Origin: Pseudomonas sp. B20(2017)
Lineage (GTDB): Bacteria > Pseudomonadota > Gammaproteobacteria > Pseudomonadales > Pseudomonadaceae
Assembly: GCF_002113125.1 (NCBI RefSeq)
Contig: NZ_NEJP01000009.1
Coordinates: 1 to 64,000 of the forward strand
Reading direction: 5' to 3'
DNA length: 64,000 nucleotides
Shown: positions 50,668 through 59,358 of the stretch, one piece after another
Numbering within the stretch: position 1 is the first letter of the stretch
Layout: every line of letters begins with the position of its first letter
Translations under genes and position numbers: made by a program
Notes under the pieces: generated by a model
Seen by the model: the letters and a program-made list of their open reading frames with translations, nothing else
Told to the model about the DNA's origin: nothing
The model's database searches: none

Positions 50668-52743
50668 ATGACTGAGCTGTCGCAGGTGTCGGTCACCGCA
50701 CTCAAGGGTGTCGGTGAAGCCATGGCCGAGAAACTGGCCAAGGTCGGCCTGGAAAACCTCCAGGACGTGCTGTTCCACCTGCCGCTGCGTTATCAGGATC
50801 GCACCCGCGTGGTGCCGATCGGCGCGTTGCGGCCGGGGCAGGACGCCGTGGTCGAAGGCACCGTCAGCGGTGCCGACGTGGTCATGGGCCGGCGTCGCAG
50901 CCTTGTCGTGCGTTTGCAGGACGGCACCGGCGGACTGAGCCTGCGCTTCTATCACTTCAGCAACGCGCAGAAAGAAGGCCTCAAGCGCGGCACGCGGATT
51001 CGCTGCTACGGCGAGGCCCGGCCCGGCGCCTCGGGACTTGAGATCTACCATCCGGAATACCGCGCCATCAACGGTGACGAACCGCCGCCGGTGGATGAAA
51101 CCCTGACCCCGGTCTACCCGCTGACCGAAGGCCTGACACAGGCGCGCCTGCGTCAGCTGTGCATGCAGACCCTGACCCTGCTCAAGCCGGCCACCCTGCC
51201 CGACTGGCTGCCGACCGAACTGGCCCGCGACTATCAACTGGCGCCGCTGGCCGATGCGATCCGCTACCTGCACAACCCACCCGCCGATGCCGACGTCGAC
51301 GAACTCGCCCTCGGTCATCACTGGGCCCAGCATCGCCTCGCTTTCGAAGAACTGCTGACTCACCAGCTATCGCAGCAGCGTCTGCGCGAAAGCATGCGTT
51401 CCCTGCGCGCGCCGGCGATGCCGAAAGCCACCAAGCTGCCGGCGAAATACCTGGCCAACCTCGGTTTCAATCCGACCGGCGCGCAACAGCGAGTCGGCAA
51501 CGAAATCGCCTACGACCTCAGCCAGCACGAACCGATGCTGCGGCTGATTCAGGGCGACGTCGGCGCGGGAAAAACTGTGGTCGCCGCCCTCGCCGCGCTG
51601 CAAGCGCTGGAAGCGGGTTATCAGGTCGCACTGATGGCGCCGACCGAAATCCTCGCCGAGCAGCACTTCATCACCTTCAAGCGCTGGCTTGAACCGCTGG
51701 GCATTGAAGTGGCGTGGCTGGCCGGCAAGCTCAAGGGCAAGAACCGCGTCGCCGCGCTGGAACAGATCGCCAGCGGCACGCCAATGGTGGTCGGCACTCA
51801 CGCGCTGTTCCAGGACGAAGTGCAGTTCAAGAACCTCGCGCTGGTGATCATCGACGAACAGCACCGTTTCGGCGTGCAGCAACGTCTGGCGCTGCGGCAG
51901 AAAGGCGTCGGCGGGCGCATGTGCCCGCATCAACTGATCATGACCGCCACGCCGATTCCACGGACGCTGGCGATGAGCGCCTACGCCGACCTCGACACCT
52001 CGATCCTCGACGAACTGCCGCCCGGTCGAACCCCGGTCAACACCGTGCTGGTCACCGACACCCGTCGCGTCGAAGTCATCGAACGGGTGCGCAGCGCCTG
52101 CGCCGAGGGCCGTCAGGCCTATTGGGTGTGCACGCTGATCGAAGAGTCCGAAGAGCTGACCTGCCAGGCCGCCGAAACCACTTTCGAAGACCTCACCGCC
52201 GCCCTCGGCGAGTTGAAGGTCGGGCTGATCCACGGCCGCATGAAACCCGCCGAGAAAGCCGCCGTCATGGCCGAATTCAAGGCCGGTAACCTGCAACTGC
52301 TGGTCGCCACCACCGTGATCGAAGTCGGTGTGGACGTGCCCAACGCCAGCCTGATGATCATCGAAAACCCCGAGCGCCTGGGCCTCGCGCAACTGCACCA
52401 GTTGCGCGGTCGCGTCGGTCGGGGCAGCGCAGTCAGCCATTGCGTGCTGCTCTACCATCCGCCGCTGTCGCAAATCGGCCGCCAGCGCCTGGGCATCATG
52501 CGCGAGACCAACGACGGTTTCGTCATTGCCGAAAAAGACCTCGAACTGCGCGGCCCCGGCGAAATGCTCGGCACCCGCCAGACCGGCCTGCTGCAATTCA
52601 AGGTCGCCGACCTGATGCGCGACGCCGATCTGCTGCCCGCCGTGCGCGATGCCGCCCAGGCGTTGCTCGAACGCTGGCCCACCCACGTCAGCCCGTTGCT
52701 CGACCGCTGGCTGCGACACGGGCAGCAATACGGCCAAGTGTGA
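50668..52743 (+). CDS. recG: ATP-dependent DNA helicase RecG
   Basis: 691-residue branch-migration helicase that remodels stalled forks and R-loops. The N-terminal wedge (OB fold, about 50-160) is followed by superfamily 2 motifs: GDVGAGKTVVA (Walker A), DEQHRFGV (motif II), MTATPIPRTL (motif III) and QLHQLRGRVGRG (motif VI). The length is standard. No Shine-Dalgarno stands out; the start MTELSQVSVTALKGVG is the conserved one. Confidence 0.97.
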   Translation: MTELSQVSVTALKGVGEAMAEKLAKVGLENLQDVLFHLPLRYQDRTRVVPIGALRPGQDAVVEGTVSGADVVMGRRRSLVVRLQDGTGGLSLRFYHFSNAQKEGLKRGTRIRCYGEARPGASGLEIYHPEYRAINGDEPPPVDETLTPVYPLTEGLTQARLRQLCMQTLTLLKPATLPDWLPTELARDYQLAPLADAIRYLHNPPADADVDELALGHHWAQHRLAFEELLTHQLSQQRLRESMRSLRAPAMPKATKLPAKYLANLGFNPTGAQQRVGNEIAYDLSQHEPMLRLIQGDVGAGKTVVAALAALQALEAGYQVALMAPTEILAEQHFITFKRWLEPLGIEVAWLAGKLKGKNRVAALEQIASGTPMVVGTHALFQDEVQFKNLALVIIDEQHRFGVQQRLALRQKGVGGRMCPHQLIMTATPIPRTLAMSAYADLDTSILDELPPGRTPVNTVLVTDTRRVEVIERVRSACAEGRQAYWVCTLIEESEELTCQAAETTFEDLTAALGELKVGLIHGRMKPAEKAAVMAEFKAGNLQLLVATTVIEVGVDVPNASLMIIENPERLGLAQLHQLRGRVGRGSAVSHCVLLYHPPLSQIGRQRLGIMRETNDGFVIAEKDLELRGPGEMLGTRQTGLLQFKVADLMRDADLLPAVRDAAQALLERWPTHVSPLLDRWLRHGQQYGQV

Positions 52744-52822
52744 GCACCGTCGCAGTTTCTCAAAGCTCGTTCCAACCAAGCTGGTTATACTCCAGCAATT
52801 GTTTCAAAAACGGATACAGACC

Positions 52823-54223
52823 ATGACCGAAGCTGCTCTCGCCCCCGAATCCCCGCACGCTCCGTCTGTTATTCGGCTGCTGCTCAACAAGCTGGGCGTC
52901 GCCTACGAAGAAGTGCTCGACCACCACGGCCTCAACGCCTCGCGCAAAGTGCAGGCCGTGTTGCTGGACGACGCGGTCGGTGCGCTGATGGTGCTGTTTC
53001 CACAGAGCCAGTTGCTGGATCTCAACCGCCTCGCCGAACTGACAGGCCGCCGCCTGACCGCCGTGTCGACCGAGCGTCTGGAAAAGATGCTCGGCAAACA
53101 CAGCCTGAGCCTGCTGCCGGGCCTGCCGGCGCTGACCAGCTCGCCGTGCCTCTACGAAGAAAGCCTGCTGCGCGAGCCGAAGTTGCTGATCAATTCCGGC
53201 GAGCCGGGCCTGCTGCTGGAAATCGCCAGCGAAGACTTCAAGACCATGCTGACCAAGGCCAGCGCCGCCAACTTCGGCGAAGCCCTGAGCAGCATCCGCC
53301 CGAACCTCGACCGCCCGGACGATGACCGCGAGGAAATCACCCAGGCCGTGCAGGCGTTCACCGCGCGGCGCATCCAGCAGCGTCTGGAAGCGACCATCGA
53401 GATTCCGCCGCTGGCCGAAACCGCACAAAAAATCATCAAGCTGCGCGTCGACCCGAACGCCACCATCGACGACATTACCGGCGTGGTCGAAACGGACCCG
53501 GCGCTGGCCGCACAAGTGGTGAGCTGGGCGGCGTCGCCGTACTACGCCTCCCCGGGCAAGATCCGTTCGGTAGAAGATGCGATCGTGCGCGTGCTGGGCT
53601 TCGATCTGGTGATCAACCTGGCGCTGGGCCTGGCCCTCGGCAAGACTCTCAGCCTGCCCAAGGATCACCCGCAACACACCACGCCGTACTGGCAGCAGTC
53701 GATCTACACCGCCGCCGTCATCGAAGGCCTGACCCGCGCCATGCCGCGCGCCCAGCGCCCGGAAGCCGGCCTGACCTACCTCGCCGGCCTGCTGCACAAC
53801 TTCGGCTACCTGCTACTGGCCCACGTGTTCCCGCCGCATTTCTCGCTGATCTGCCGCCACCTGGAGGTCAACCCGCACCTGTGCCACAGCTATGTCGAGC
53901 AACACCTGCTGGGCATCAGCCGCGAACAGATCGGCTCCTGGCTGATGCGCTACTGGGACATGCCGGACGAACTGGCCACCGCCCTGCGCTTCCAGCACGA
54001 CCCGAACTACGACGGCGCCTACGCCGAATACCCGAACCTCGTCTGCCTGGCCGTGCGCCTGCTGCGCAGTCGCGGGATCGGCTCCGGGCCGGATGAAGAC
54101 ATTCCGGATGCGCTGCTGGAACGTGTTGGCCTGAGCCGCGACAAGGCCAATGACGTTGTCAGCAAAGTCCTGGAAGCCGAAGTCCTGCTGCGCGAACTGG
54201 CTTCGCAATTCAGCCAGGCCTGA
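52823..54223 (+). CDS. HDOD-domain protein with YbaK-like N-terminus
   Basis: 466 residues. Residues about 15-160 resemble the YbaK/aminoacyl-tRNA deacylase fold (RLLLNKLGVAYEEVLDHHGLNASR), and residues about 190-390 form an HDOD domain (EIPPLAETAQKIIKLRVDP, YLAGLLHNFGYLLLAHVF). In HDOD domains the HD metal-binding pair is typically lost; here the position reads HN. Probably a signalling or stress scaffold protein without hydrolase activity. The ATG at 52823 is the first codon after the recG-oriented spacer; the frame from 52649 overlaps recG and is rejected. Confidence 0.85.
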   Translation: MTEAALAPESPHAPSVIRLLLNKLGVAYEEVLDHHGLNASRKVQAVLLDDAVGALMVLFPQSQLLDLNRLAELTGRRLTAVSTERLEKMLGKHSLSLLPGLPALTSSPCLYEESLLREPKLLINSGEPGLLLEIASEDFKTMLTKASAANFGEALSSIRPNLDRPDDDREEITQAVQAFTARRIQQRLEATIEIPPLAETAQKIIKLRVDPNATIDDITGVVETDPALAAQVVSWAASPYYASPGKIRSVEDAIVRVLGFDLVINLALGLALGKTLSLPKDHPQHTTPYWQQSIYTAAVIEGLTRAMPRAQRPEAGLTYLAGLLHNFGYLLLAHVFPPHFSLICRHLEVNPHLCHSYVEQHLLGISREQIGSWLMRYWDMPDELATALRFQHDPNYDGAYAEYPNLVCLAVRLLRSRGIGSGPDEDIPDALLERVGLSRDKANDVVSKVLEAEVLLRELASQFSQA

Positions 54224-54237
54224 CTTGCGCTCATAAA

Positions 54238-54271
54238 AAAGGCCCCACACTCAACCGAGTGTGGGGCCTTT
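54238..54271 (+). terminator. Terminator after the HDOD gene
   Basis: AAAGGCCCCACACTC-AACC-GAGTGTGGGGCCTTT is a perfect stem preceded by an A-run and followed by TGTATTT. Confidence 0.9.
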
Positions 54272-54277
54272 GTATTT

Positions 54278-54328
54278 GATCGTTCCCACGCTCTGCGTGG
54301 GAATGCAGCCCATGACGCTCCGCGTCAC
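54278..54328. repeat. Second repeat family, copy 2
   Basis: GATCGTTCCCACGCTCTGCGTGGGAATGC followed by ATGACGCTCCGCGTCA: two short palindromes in tandem, as in the copy at 54874-54924 and partly at 16361-16440. Confidence 0.75.
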
Positions 54329-54343
54329 AGCCTCACGCAATAC

Positions 54344-54730
54344 TCAAGCAGCCTTGGCCTTCGCCTTCCGCGGCTTCAAATACTTCATCAACCCCTGAAA
54401 CCACATCACCAACGCCGGATTCCCCTTGAGCTGGATCGACTTGTCCTGAATCCCCTGCATGAACGCCAGCTGCTTGTTCTTCGCCTGCATCGTGGCAAAC
54501 CCGAACGCCGCATCCTTAAACGCAATCGCAAACGCCGGCTCCGCCACCACCCCGGACTTGCTGGTAATGCGCTGATCCTTCACCACGAAATGCCGCGCCA
54601 CTTTCCCGTCCAGAGTCTGCAGCTGAAACACCAGATCCTTGTCACCCAACTGCTGCTGGAACGCAGGATTTGTCCGACTGGCCTTACCCATCAACAGACC
54701 CAGCATCCACAGAAGAAAACGAAATTTCAT
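54344..54730 (-). CDS. SCP2-like sterol-binding-fold protein
   Basis: 128-residue protein with an N-terminal hydrophobic segment (MKFRFLLWMLGLLMG) and a body resembling the SCP2 lipid-binding fold (FQLQTLDGKVARHFVVKD ... IQLKGNPALVMWFQGLMKYL). A basic Lys/Ala-rich tail ends it. Function unknown. The ATG at 54730 is the first conserved methionine; the frame upstream to 54823 is not supported. In P. aeruginosa a similar gene follows the HDOD gene (PA5347). Confidence 0.75.
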   Translation of the reverse strand: MKFRFLLWMLGLLMGKASRTNPAFQQQLGDKDLVFQLQTLDGKVARHFVVKDQRITSKSGVVAEPAFAIAFKDAAFGFATMQAKNKQLAFMQGIQDKSIQLKGNPALVMWFQGLMKYLKPRKAKAKAA

Positions 54731-54873
54731 GCGCACAGCCTCAAAAGGAAAATGAACGGCTGGGGGAGTGTAAGGGATTCGGATGGATTCGCCACTATCT
54801 TGCACGGATAGAAGACGATGCATAGCTTTTCCTGAAAGATGACTGCCAAGTCACGACTTCACTCTCAGAACTA

Positions 54874-54924
54874 GATCGTTCCTACGCTCCGCGTGGGAAT
54901 GCCTCCCGTGACGCTCCGCGTCAC
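54874..54924. repeat. Second repeat family, copy 3
   Basis: GATCGTTCCTACGCTCCGCGTGGGAATGC followed by GTGACGCTCCGCGTCAC. Nearly the same length and layout as 54278-54328; base changes in one arm spoil the first stem slightly (CCTACG against CGTGGG). Confidence 0.75.
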
Positions 54925-55087
54925 ACCATCCCCCCGTCCTACACCTGAAGAAACACATTCCTGTAGGAGCTGCCGACAGCAGTGGTTTCTTGTTCCTCTA
55001 CCCCGCAAATCCTTGGGAAATGTCCTTCAAACTGCGGTGCTGTCCATGAACTAGGCGTGCCTGGGGTTCATCGATAACCTCTGTCCA

Positions 55088-55164
55088 TCACCGCAAAATC
55101 GGTGACCGGATGTGCAAGTCCGAAAACCGGAGCAAATCTTTCCAACTCTAAAGGATTTACACCG
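55088..55164 (+). promoter_or_regulatory. Structured leader of the DUF6124-like gene
   Basis: CACCG-N6-CGGTG (about 55090-55105) forms a short hairpin, then CCGGATGTGCAAGTCCG and a second CCGG at about 55131 can form an alternative stem. AAGGATTTACACCG with the start ATG follows. Whether this is a regulatory RNA, or only an extended N-terminal coding region, cannot be decided from one copy. Confidence 0.35.
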
Positions 55165-55524
55165 ATGATCGACCCAACCCTCACTGACGAAGAAGTTTCC
55201 CCCTACGAATTCCCAGACTCGAAGAAACTCCACGAAGCCGCCGAACGCGCCCTCGACCACCATTTCAAACCCACCACCCCACGCCCCAAACGCCTCGGCG
55301 GCCTTTTCGCCCTCTGCCCCACCGCCGACGCCGAAGCCCTCATGGCCAACGCCTCCGAAGACCTCCTGTCCATCAGCGCCATCGCCGCCAACCTGGCCGA
55401 CGACCTCGACGGCCCCCGCCGCTCAATGGCACTGGGCCTGAGCAGAATGGCGGACGGCGTACGGTTGATGGTCGAAGGCACGCTCGATCATATTGAGTTT
55501 CGGGAGTATCAGGCCAAGCCGTAG
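55165..55524 (+). CDS. DUF6124/DUF3077-family protein
   Basis: 119-residue protein. The N-terminal acidic stretch, SKKLHEAAERALDHHF, and the helical core DLLSISAIAANLADDLDGPRRSMALGLSRMADGVRLMVE fit a family of small pseudomonad proteins with many paralogues and no known function. The ATG at 55165 has AAGGA 10 bases upstream; an in-frame start at 55102 would add 21 residues. Convergent with the immunity-like array. Confidence 0.78.
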   Translation: MIDPTLTDEEVSPYEFPDSKKLHEAAERALDHHFKPTTPRPKRLGGLFALCPTADAEALMANASEDLLSISAIAANLADDLDGPRRSMALGLSRMADGVRLMVEGTLDHIEFREYQAKP

Positions 55525-55541
55525 CTGAATTGCGGGCGGAA

Positions 55542-55566
55542 AAAAGGGGACGTTGAGTCCCCTTTT
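55542..55566. terminator. Bidirectional terminator ending the secreted-protein array
   Basis: AAAAGGGGAC-GTTGA-GTCCCCTTTT is a perfect 10-bp stem with A and T tails on both sides, between the stops of the DUF6124-like gene (+) and the last array gene (-). Confidence 0.9.
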
Positions 55567-55582
55567 CCAACTAACCAATTCC

Positions 55583-56026
55583 TCACCACTGACAGCCCGT
55601 TTCCGGTGAGAAATCCATACTGAAATCGTGTTCGAAGGAGTACTTCTTCCTGGTTTTGTAGTTCGTATAAGTCATGCCATAGACCCGGGCACCCTGACTG
55701 ACCATTTCATACTCACCCGTCAGCGCGCCCTCCGAAACCTCAACCCAAGTCGTCGTGAACTGATACGGTCGATCCTCTGCCAGAATTTCTTGCTCGGTAT
55801 TCCGATGCACCAGAGAAATGGCCTTCTTCGACTTGCTGTACCTGACAGCCGCTCCGCTCCATTTGGAGAAGGAGTCGTAATAAGTTCTGAGTTCGAAATT
55901 GATGCTTTTGGCGCTCTCTTGCGAACGGAAGCAATAAATCTCCGTCGAGACCTCACTGTGCGCCGCCACAGGAAAGAGAACAAACAGTGCAGCAGATAAA
56001 ACTCGCATTGACTTCAATCTGATCAT
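55583..56026 (-). CDS. Secreted protein, array gene 10
   Basis: 147 residues with a signal peptide (MIRLKSMRVLSAALFVLFPVAAHS). Two cysteines, one near the start of the mature part (IYCFRS) and one at the C-terminus (TGCQW), could form a disulphide. The body is beta-rich with alternating polar and aromatic residues (RKKYSFEHDFSMDFS). No family recognised. The ATG at 56026 is 4 bases after the preceding gene's stop, with AAGGA too close to be ideal; an ATG at 56008 is possible. Last gene of the array; candidate periplasmic immunity or inhibitor protein by context only. Confidence 0.75.
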   Translation of the reverse strand: MIRLKSMRVLSAALFVLFPVAAHSEVSTEIYCFRSQESAKSINFELRTYYDSFSKWSGAAVRYSKSKKAISLVHRNTEQEILAEDRPYQFTTTWVEVSEGALTGEYEMVSQGARVYGMTYTNYKTRKKYSFEHDFSMDFSPETGCQW

Positions 56027-56030
56027 TCCT

Positions 56031-56630
56031 TCAACGATTCAGAGGTAACTGAAAACGCATTCGCACTGCGCAGTTAGCGATGTCCTCCCGGAACACACGC
56101 TCACTCATTTCGCAGTGCCCATCGACGTATTGCCTCCATAACGGTTCGTCAAAGTTGTCACCCCCCAATCGCGCCATGGAAGCCGTCAGACCTTTTTCTC
56201 GATCCTGCCCCGCCATGACCGACGCAGCTTTGTAAAAGCCGTCCAGGGGTAACCCAGTCTGTAGAGCGATTAACTCTCCCAACCGGGCATTGGTTGTTTG
56301 CACCAGACACGCAAGCCTTTCGATGGGCGCTTCTGCACCGGGTAAAGCCGACTTATAGATATCCTCGCAATACGCCTCTTTGAAGCGCACCCACTTCTTT
56401 TGCACGTCAGTCAGTTGTTTCTTGTCGGCGGGCGTCAAACTGACCAGCGCTTTCTTGTATTGCTCATTCAACACTGCATCGACTTTCTCGAAAGTCTGCT
56501 GACCGCAAATGATCAAATCGCGATTGGTAAAGCTGTCGGGATTGCAGGCTTCCTGGGCATGCGCAGGAACCAGCAATGCAGCCAAAGAAGCACTCGCGAC
56601 CAGTTCAAATAACGCCTTGAGTTTGATCAT
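56031..56630 (-). CDS. LprI/DUF1311-type secreted protein, array gene 9
   Basis: 199 residues with a signal peptide ending VPAHA. Residues about 28-120 match the LprI N-terminal (DUF1311) pattern: paired cysteines (ACNPD, ICGQQ), LNEQYKKALVSL and VQKKWVRFKEAYC, a helical lysozyme-inhibitor-like domain. The C-terminal part is unlike the other two LprI proteins here. The start overlaps the preceding stop (ATGA), implying translational coupling. Inferred role: periplasmic inhibitor of a peptidoglycan hydrolase. Confidence 0.8.
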   Translation of the reverse strand: MIKLKALFELVASASLAALLVPAHAQEACNPDSFTNRDLIICGQQTFEKVDAVLNEQYKKALVSLTPADKKQLTDVQKKWVRFKEAYCEDIYKSALPGAEAPIERLACLVQTTNARLGELIALQTGLPLDGFYKAASVMAGQDREKGLTASMARLGGDNFDEPLWRQYVDGHCEMSERVFREDIANCAVRMRFQLPLNR

Positions 56631-57442
56631 GATCCGGATACTCCGGCGCTGCGCTCAGCTACCCGTCCAGAAGTCTTCGAAACACCTGGCTCGGATGCGC
56701 CGCACTTCAGCTCTTTGATCTGCTCGTTCTGAATCGGAATCACACAGGCGAGGCGCTTTTCGCCGATAGGACGAAGCTCTGTCAGGCTAAGTGTCACGTG
56801 CAAACCGTCGTCCGCAAATACGTGCCCCTCAAATCCCGCGTCGGCATAACCCGACCAAAACGACTTGCCATCAAAACTGCAAAAACGCTTTGAAGAAATC
56901 ACTCTCCAACCGCCGTTAGGCGCCAGAATCTGAACTGTCAAACAAGGACTGCCAAAGGTGCTGACATAACGCGCCACGACATCGCCGAAGCGCTGGGAAC
57001 CAGAAAGGAACACCTTGTTGAGATCAACCACATTTCCCGGCTCGTCAGCGACGATCGTGTCGAGATAAGCAGCACGCTCCAGGCTCATTCTGGCAATGCA
57101 GTTGTTGATGGTCGTGACATGCGCTGCCATCCCCGGCTCAATTTCCGTGGCTTCGAGCGGGCACGTGGTGTCGCGCAGCTTGATCCAGACGCGCTGGGAT
57201 TCTCTGGCCATGGCAACCAGTGCCTTGCCCTGGTCCGGGTCGGTCCGTTGCTGAGACTCAAATCGCGCCAGCAGTTTCTGGTAGCTGGCATTGAGCTGTG
57301 AATCGGCTTCCTTGCGGGCCGCCTCCACGCAGCGATCAACCTGTGAGCTCACGGAAATCTCTTTGCAGTTGTCATCGGCAATTGCGAAAGAGGCAAACAG
57401 GCATCCAAAGGACAACGCAATAAAGCGCACAAACATGTTCAA
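56627..57442 (-). CDS. LprI/DUF1311-type secreted protein, array gene 8
   Basis: 271 residues. The signal peptide ends FAIA; the LprI-type domain (about 25-135) has DSQLNASYQKLLARFESQ, ESQRVWIKLRDTTCPLEA and NNCIARMS. This domain is closely similar to that of the gene at 60170, so they are duplicates. The C-terminal 130 residues differ and carry three cysteines. The start is TTG at 57442 with AGGGA 8 bases upstream, overlapping the preceding stop (TTGA); an ATG two codons on is an alternative. Confidence 0.8.
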   Translation of the reverse strand: MNMFVRFIALSFGCLFASFAIADDNCKEISVSSQVDRCVEAARKEADSQLNASYQKLLARFESQQRTDPDQGKALVAMARESQRVWIKLRDTTCPLEATEIEPGMAAHVTTINNCIARMSLERAAYLDTIVADEPGNVVDLNKVFLSGSQRFGDVVARYVSTFGSPCLTVQILAPNGGWRVISSKRFCSFDGKSFWSGYADAGFEGHVFADDGLHVTLSLTELRPIGEKRLACVIPIQNEQIKELKCGASEPGVSKTSGRVAERSAGVSGS

Positions 57443-58287
57443 TTTTTCATTCCCTGAATGACGGACCGCTCAACTGCACGTTGAGGTATTTTCTGCGCCT
57501 TGCCGTCGGCGCTCATCGCGTAGCGGTACTGGCTGTAATAACGCTGTGCTTCGTCTTTGCGATCAAGGCGCCAGAGTGAATCGGCGATGTTCAACATCAG
57601 CACGGTGCGTTTACCGACGGCCTCAACGGCTCGATAAAACTTCAGTGCAAGTTCATCATTACCGCCCTCGGCCAGGTAGAAGCCCCAGTCGTTGAACGCC
57701 TGAACATTACGTGCCGGTGGATGGCACGCCATGTAGGAATCCGGACTTAGAAAGTTCAGGTTCGATTCGATCGATTGTGCGCGGGACTGCGCTGACTTGA
57801 TGCCTACGACATACTTCAACAAGTTCTTTGGAGACTCGGTCTCCAGGGCGGGGTTGAACACTTCGCCGTCTTCGGAAACCCACTGATTGCCCACCCAATT
57901 ACCGAGACAAAAGCGGGAAGAGCGTTCAGCCAGCACGCAACCCGTTTCCATTGAAATCACATCGCAATGCTGTTGCGAATGCAGCGTCTCTTTACCGTCC
58001 TCCTCCGTCAACATCCCGAAGACCACCGGGTCGAGCAATAGAGTTTTCTTGTCAGGACTGAGCCACTCCGGGTGTGAATCAGCGCCAATGTCGACGCCGA
58101 AGAGCGGGAAGGTTTTGCCATTGGCGGTGAACCATGCAGTCGCCGAATCCACACCGGGCATCGTCCATTCTGTAGCCCGAAACGACACCGTGTGCCCGCT
58201 GATACCAACTATTGACGGGTCCTCGGCAAACGCGCCCATAGCGCTGCACAGACTGCCGATCATCAATACCCACTTAAGGCTGCCCAT
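57439..58287 (-). CDS. Secreted protein with TPR-like C-terminus, array gene 7
   Basis: 282 residues: signal peptide (MGSLKWVLMIGSLCSAMGAFA), a novel cysteine-containing domain (about 22-190) and a helical, TPR-like C-terminus (about 200-275) with FNDWGFYLAEGGNDELALKF and LNIADSLWRLDRKDEAQRYY. The C-terminus resembles that of the protein encoded at 62054. AAGGA lies 6 bases before the ATG, which overlaps the preceding gene by 14 bases. Function not known. Confidence 0.75.
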   Translation of the reverse strand: MGSLKWVLMIGSLCSAMGAFAEDPSIVGISGHTVSFRATEWTMPGVDSATAWFTANGKTFPLFGVDIGADSHPEWLSPDKKTLLLDPVVFGMLTEEDGKETLHSQQHCDVISMETGCVLAERSSRFCLGNWVGNQWVSEDGEVFNPALETESPKNLLKYVVGIKSAQSRAQSIESNLNFLSPDSYMACHPPARNVQAFNDWGFYLAEGGNDELALKFYRAVEAVGKRTVLMLNIADSLWRLDRKDEAQRYYSQYRYAMSADGKAQKIPQRAVERSVIQGMKN

Positions 58288-58819
58288 AGTCGATCCTTTT
58301 CACTGACGGACTTTCCGACTGTAACTGCCTCTTCGTCACGCCATAAGCCTTGATCAGCTCTTCCCAGGAACCCTTCGAACCAAATGAGCGCTGATTGTTA
58401 TCGAAGCTGTATTGCTCCAATCGCCCCGCCGTCGAGTAATACCCTCGCCATTCAGGGCACGCGCCGCAACCGCCATAACCACCTATCGAAACAAGACTGC
58501 CCTTGGTGCCTTTCACACAATCCATCGCCACGACAACGTTACTCAGCATCTTCGCTTTCTTACCGTCAGACGTGAGCTGTGAAACCTTGTCGATGTTGCG
58601 GCGCAACACTTTGCCGCCAATGTTGATCGTCTGGTCGGAGCAAACCGGGATGAGGTGGGTTTCTGCGGCATCCACCGTCACGGATCGGCAGGACGACACC
58701 ATCACCACTTCAACGCCGCCACATTGCATGACATCGCGCTGGGTGTAGGCATCCTTGGGAGCGGCGAAAGCTGGAAGCGAGAGCAGCAGCGAAAGGCTGC
58801 CCGCGAGAAAATGGTTCAT
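58274..58819 (-). CDS. Cysteine-rich secreted protein, array gene 6
   Basis: 181 residues. Signal peptide MNHFLAGSLSLLLSLPAFA; the mature part has six or so cysteines (CGGVEV, SSCRS, PVCSD, MDCVKG, GGCGACPEW), suggesting disulphides. No family is recognised. The ATG at 58819 has AAGGAT 7 bases upstream; a TTG six codons earlier is less likely. It overlaps the following gene by 14 bases. Confidence 0.75.
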   Translation of the reverse strand: MNHFLAGSLSLLLSLPAFAAPKDAYTQRDVMQCGGVEVVMVSSCRSVTVDAAETHLIPVCSDQTINIGGKVLRRNIDKVSQLTSDGKKAKMLSNVVVAMDCVKGTKGSLVSIGGYGGCGACPEWRGYYSTAGRLEQYSFDNNQRSFGSKGSWEELIKAYGVTKRQLQSESPSVKRIDYGQP

Positions 58820-58847
58820 CCAATCATCCTTAATCAAACAGCGGCGA

Positions 58848-59351
58848 TCACAAATCCTTGAACGTCAGCAGCCGGAACTCGTTATTCACAAACTCGAAGT
58901 AGCGGGTTCTGTAGCGGCTTTCCAGCTCATTACCCTTCGCATCCTCTTCGGTATCGGCCGCAATGCCGGAAACAATGAGCAAACGACTATCGGGCTTGTT
59001 CGACAGGCTGAAGGTATTGCCGTCGTATGCATTCGGCAGTCCGCCGACAACCTCCCCCGTGCGCGCATCCAGCACTTCGCCGCAAATGGCACTGACGCCA
59101 CAACCGACTCGGTACAGGATGTAGTGCCCGGCAAAGTTGACCTTGCCTTTGAGTGCCTGTGCACGATCCATATCCATCATCGGGTTGCTGTGTTCTTGCG
59201 GCACCGGTTCGTGATTGATGCCGGTGAACACTGGGGTGACGGTGTAATCCTTGAAGTTCGGGTCAGCGGCGAAAGCCACGGATGTGGTAATGGCCAAGAG
59301 GCCGCCGAGTAGAACTGAACATCCTTTCACGCTGTAACTCCGTTTGGTCAT
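58848..59351 (-). CDS. Secreted beta-rich protein, array gene 5
   Basis: 167 residues. Signal peptide ending TSVAFA. The block GKVNFAGHYILYRVGCGVSAICGEVLDARTGEV resembles a family of small secreted bacterial proteins of unknown function that share a G-H-Y and G-C-G pattern. The ATG at 59351 is 7 bases after the preceding stop; an in-frame upstream methionine (59402) would overlap that gene deeply. Candidate immunity or inhibitor protein by context. Confidence 0.75.
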   Translation of the reverse strand: MTKRSYSVKGCSVLLGGLLAITTSVAFAADPNFKDYTVTPVFTGINHEPVPQEHSNPMMDMDRAQALKGKVNFAGHYILYRVGCGVSAICGEVLDARTGEVVGGLPNAYDGNTFSLSNKPDSRLLIVSGIAADTEEDAKGNELESRYRTRYFEFVNNEFRLLTFKDL

Positions 59352-59358
59352 CGCAGGC

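Larger units (their letters stand above)
54731..55164. other. Intergenic region before the DUF6124-like gene
   Basis: 434 bases without a gene. It holds the repeat at 54874-54924, a fragment resembling another common P. fluorescens repeat (CCTGTAGGAGCTGCCGA, 54960-54976), and the structured leader at about 55085-55164. Confidence 0.6.
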
